Source: Evernia prunastri
Taxonomy: Eukaryota; Ascomycota; Lecanoromycetes; Lecanorales; Parmeliaceae
Assembly (NCBI GenBank): GCA_003184365.1
Contig: NKYR01000023.1
Span: 62,001-126,000 of the forward strand
Direction: 5' to 3'
DNA: 64,000 nt
The translations under genes were made by a program, and so were the position numbers. How positions within the stretch are numbered: the first letter of the stretch is position 1; each line of letters starts with the position of its first letter. A model generated the notes under the pieces. The model saw only the letters and a program-made list of their open reading frames with translations. It did not search any database and was not told the origin of the DNA. Of the stretch, positions 62,267 through 64,000 are shown piece by piece.

Positions 62267-64000
62267 ATGGCTCCCGGTGGTGGAGGAAAGAGGAAGAGGG
62301 GGGACAGAACTTACTCAAATGAGGGTAGAGACGAAGGCTCAAGACCTTCACCTCATCGACCCGGCAGCTTGGCGCTAGGGCAACAAATCAACCAGCAGCA
62401 AGGCCAGCAGCCGCAGAATTATGGGAGAGAACAATATGATCAGCGTGGTGGAGGTAGGAGAAGAGCTAGCAGAGGAGGACGGGGAGGCGGGCCTCAACGC
62501 AGTCCAGTGAACAGTCCTAACGCCATACCGCTACAGCCACGTACGAGCAATGCATCTCCAAGGCCTGTGTCACCTTCTCCCCTACCGCCGCAGTCCCAGG
62601 CGGAGCTAAAGCAGGAACCAGTACCGCAGCCTTTGGCGACTAATACGGCAACCGCTCAGCCCTCAGAACAGCACCAAGACGAACCTGCACCCTACTACTA
62701 CGAATACGCCACCGAAGAAAGACTACGGTTATGGGTAGATCGCGGAAAGAGAGAGGTCGTGGAAATAGGTGTTACAGCTCATAACGCGCAGGATGCCATA
62801 ACTCTTGGCATCCTCTACCAGGAACTGGTCAGATCCGGTCTCGACGGACGGATAGATGCAGCGGAAGCTGGGTCCACGATCAAAGATATTATCAACAAAA
62901 ACCAACATACTGACACATCTGATATCATGGCCGACGACATGCCCTTTGACGCAAGCTCACTCTTCCTTGATTGTCTTTCAATCTTGACAGAGGCATCTCC
63001 TTCCATCGCCACACCACCATTAAAGACACTCTTACTTGCTACTGCGATACCGGCTCAACAGATGCGTCGTGAACTGGACAGCACGCTTTTAGAGACCCTT
63101 GGATTGATACGCAATACCTTCGTTAGAGTTGGCATTCGGAATACAACCAATCTTCTCTACCGCCAGTCAAACTACAATCTACTTCGAGAGGAGACGGAGG
63201 GCTACTCAAAACTCATGACTGAGCTTTTCACAACCAGCAGCAATGAGCTACCAACAAGCGAGGTCGTCGAGGAAACCTTCGAGCGAGTTAAGGGAATGAT
63301 TGGAGCTTTCGATCTCGATGTGGGAAGAGTCCTTGACATCACACTCGACGTTTTCGCTGCGGTTTTGGTAAAGCAGTACCGATTCTTCGTCAAGTATCTC
63401 CGAGCAAGTTCATGGTGGCCCCATGACAACTACTTCAAGTCAAATCCTACTGGGCATGTTCTGAGTCCTCTACCGAAGTGGGCGTTACCTGGTGCGTCTG
63501 GGTGGGGACTGAGTGACGAAGAGAAAGAAGATGTGGCTACGGCCAAAATCGAGCGAGACAAAGCATTCTGGCAGAGGAGTAAGGAAGTTGGAATGCGCGT
63601 CTATTTCGAGATTGGTGACCGCAGAGCAGAAGGCTCAGCGCTTGCGGCTGCGGTAGCTAATGGTAACTCTCCAGATTCCTCTCAAGATGATGAAGATCGT
63701 AAGTGGATCGAAATCACGAATACTTTACCTCCTCCGGGCAACCAGGTTGCCGCTCAGGTGCTCGGGTTCAAATTGCGCTTCTATAGCTCTACTGCACGGG
63801 ATCCCAACGACGTACTCCCAGTCAACCTCATCTATCTGGCTGCCTTGCTGATCAAGGTCGGCTTTATCTCGCTGCGAGATCTATATCCTCACATTTGGCC
63901 AGCAGACCCAGCAATGGAAGGTGTCAAGGAAGAGAAGATGAAGGAAAAAGCCGAGAAGGAAAAATTGAATCGTCCTGGTGGGGGTGCTACCAATGCGTTG
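62267..64000 (+). CDS. THO2: THO complex subunit THO2 (5' part, runs off the window)
   Basis: The frame is open from ATG 62267 to the last base (578 codons), so the protein is incomplete at its C-terminus. A basic Gly/Arg/Gln-rich N-terminus (APGGGGKRKRGDRTYSNEG) is followed by a proline-rich stretch and then YYYEYATEERLRLWVDRGKR. The helical N-terminal domain follows, with IRNTTNLLYRQSNYNLLREE, ETEGYSKLMTELFTT and FFVKYLRASSWWPHDNYFKS; these are THO2/THOC2 signatures. The IGFISLRDLYPH-like segment (KVGFISLRDLYPHIWPAD) lies near the window edge. THO2 scaffolds the TREX complex, coupling transcription to mRNA export. The protein would be expected to exceed 2,000 residues. A GTAAGT near 63697 could be a donor, but the frame stays open and conserved through it. 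Confidence 0.9.
   Translation, partial: MAPGGGGKRKRGDRTYSNEGRDEGSRPSPHRPGSLALGQQINQQQGQQPQNYGREQYDQRGGGRRRASRGGRGGGPQRSPVNSPNAIPLQPRTSNASPRPVSPSPLPPQSQAELKQEPVPQPLATNTATAQPSEQHQDEPAPYYYEYATEERLRLWVDRGKREVVEIGVTAHNAQDAITLGILYQELVRSGLDGRIDAAEAGSTIKDIINKNQHTDTSDIMADDMPFDASSLFLDCLSILTEASPSIATPPLKTLLLATAIPAQQMRRELDSTLLETLGLIRNTFVRVGIRNTTNLLYRQSNYNLLREETEGYSKLMTELFTTSSNELPTSEVVEETFERVKGMIGAFDLDVGRVLDITLDVFAAVLVKQYRFFVKYLRASSWWPHDNYFKSNPTGHVLSPLPKWALPGASGWGLSDEEKEDVATAKIERDKAFWQRSKEVGMRVYFEIGDRRAEGSALAAAVANGNSPDSSQDDEDRKWIEITNTLPPPGNQVAAQVLGFKLRFYSSTARDPNDVLPVNLIYLAALLIKVGFISLRDLYPHIWPADPAMEGVKEEKMKEKAEKEKLNRPGGGATNAL

Noticed and set aside
1..64000. tRNA, rRNA, CRISPR arrays or bacterial-type operons
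   Set aside because: No convincing tRNA B-box with a foldable partner, no rRNA sequence and no spaced repeats of CRISPR type were seen; the window is eukaryotic.

Overview
The window is nuclear DNA of a filamentous ascomycete (Pezizomycotina). The evidence is genes split by short introns of about 50-95 nt with GTRNGT-like donors, a CTRAY branch site and YAG acceptor, together with fungus-specific families: a PigL_N-type NACHT protein, Atg18-family HSV2, a CDC3-type septin, a CYP52-like P450, a freestanding NRPS T-C protein and a fungal DUF7730/2EXR-like protein. I cannot name the species. All exon coordinates were derived by hand from reading frame and splice motifs.

Layout. 1-1250: decayed LINE-type retrotransposon debris. 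1251-8107: secreted six-bladed-propeller protein, a NACHT ATPase without a repeat domain, and a broken alpha/beta hydrolase. 9173-10258: 2EXR/DUF7730-like protein. 10259-13347: poorly resolved region with several coding-like minus-strand segments. 13348-17754: a secreted protein with an internally duplicated cysteine domain, and a CYP52-like P450. 18017-23875: housekeeping block with the splicing factor IST3, the PROPPIN HSV2, a septin and a Bax-inhibitor-1-like protein. 24826-27871: ankyrin pseudogene and an esterase-like hydrolase. 29338-33564: coiled-coil protein, a 25-copy minisatellite and a small secreted protein. 33934-36000: atypical kinase and the mitochondrial GTPase MTG1, head to head. 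37144-38727: small membrane proteins. 38769-42252: a PCS60-like acyl-CoA/oxalyl-CoA ligase divergent from a freestanding T-C NRPS didomain. 44105-64000: unknown protein, MEF2, ArfGAP GCS1, an SBP1-like RNA-binding protein, diflavin reductase TAH18, an F-box-like protein, ETF-beta, a CCCH zinc-finger protein, an NAD(P)-binding epimerase-family protein and the 5' part of THO2.

How the genes relate. Most conserved genes are unrelated housekeeping functions: splicing and mRNP export, autophagy, septation, mitochondrial translation, Fe-S assembly and electron transfer. The one pair that looks functionally coupled is the adenylate-forming ligase and the T-C didomain. They share a 296-bp intergenic promoter region, and together they could form a split, A-domain-free acyl or aminoacyl transfer system. 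Accessory stretches (1-1250, 7258-9170, 10.3-13.3 kb, 24.8-26.3 kb, 30.6-33 kb) hold pseudogenes, repeats and unassigned sequence.
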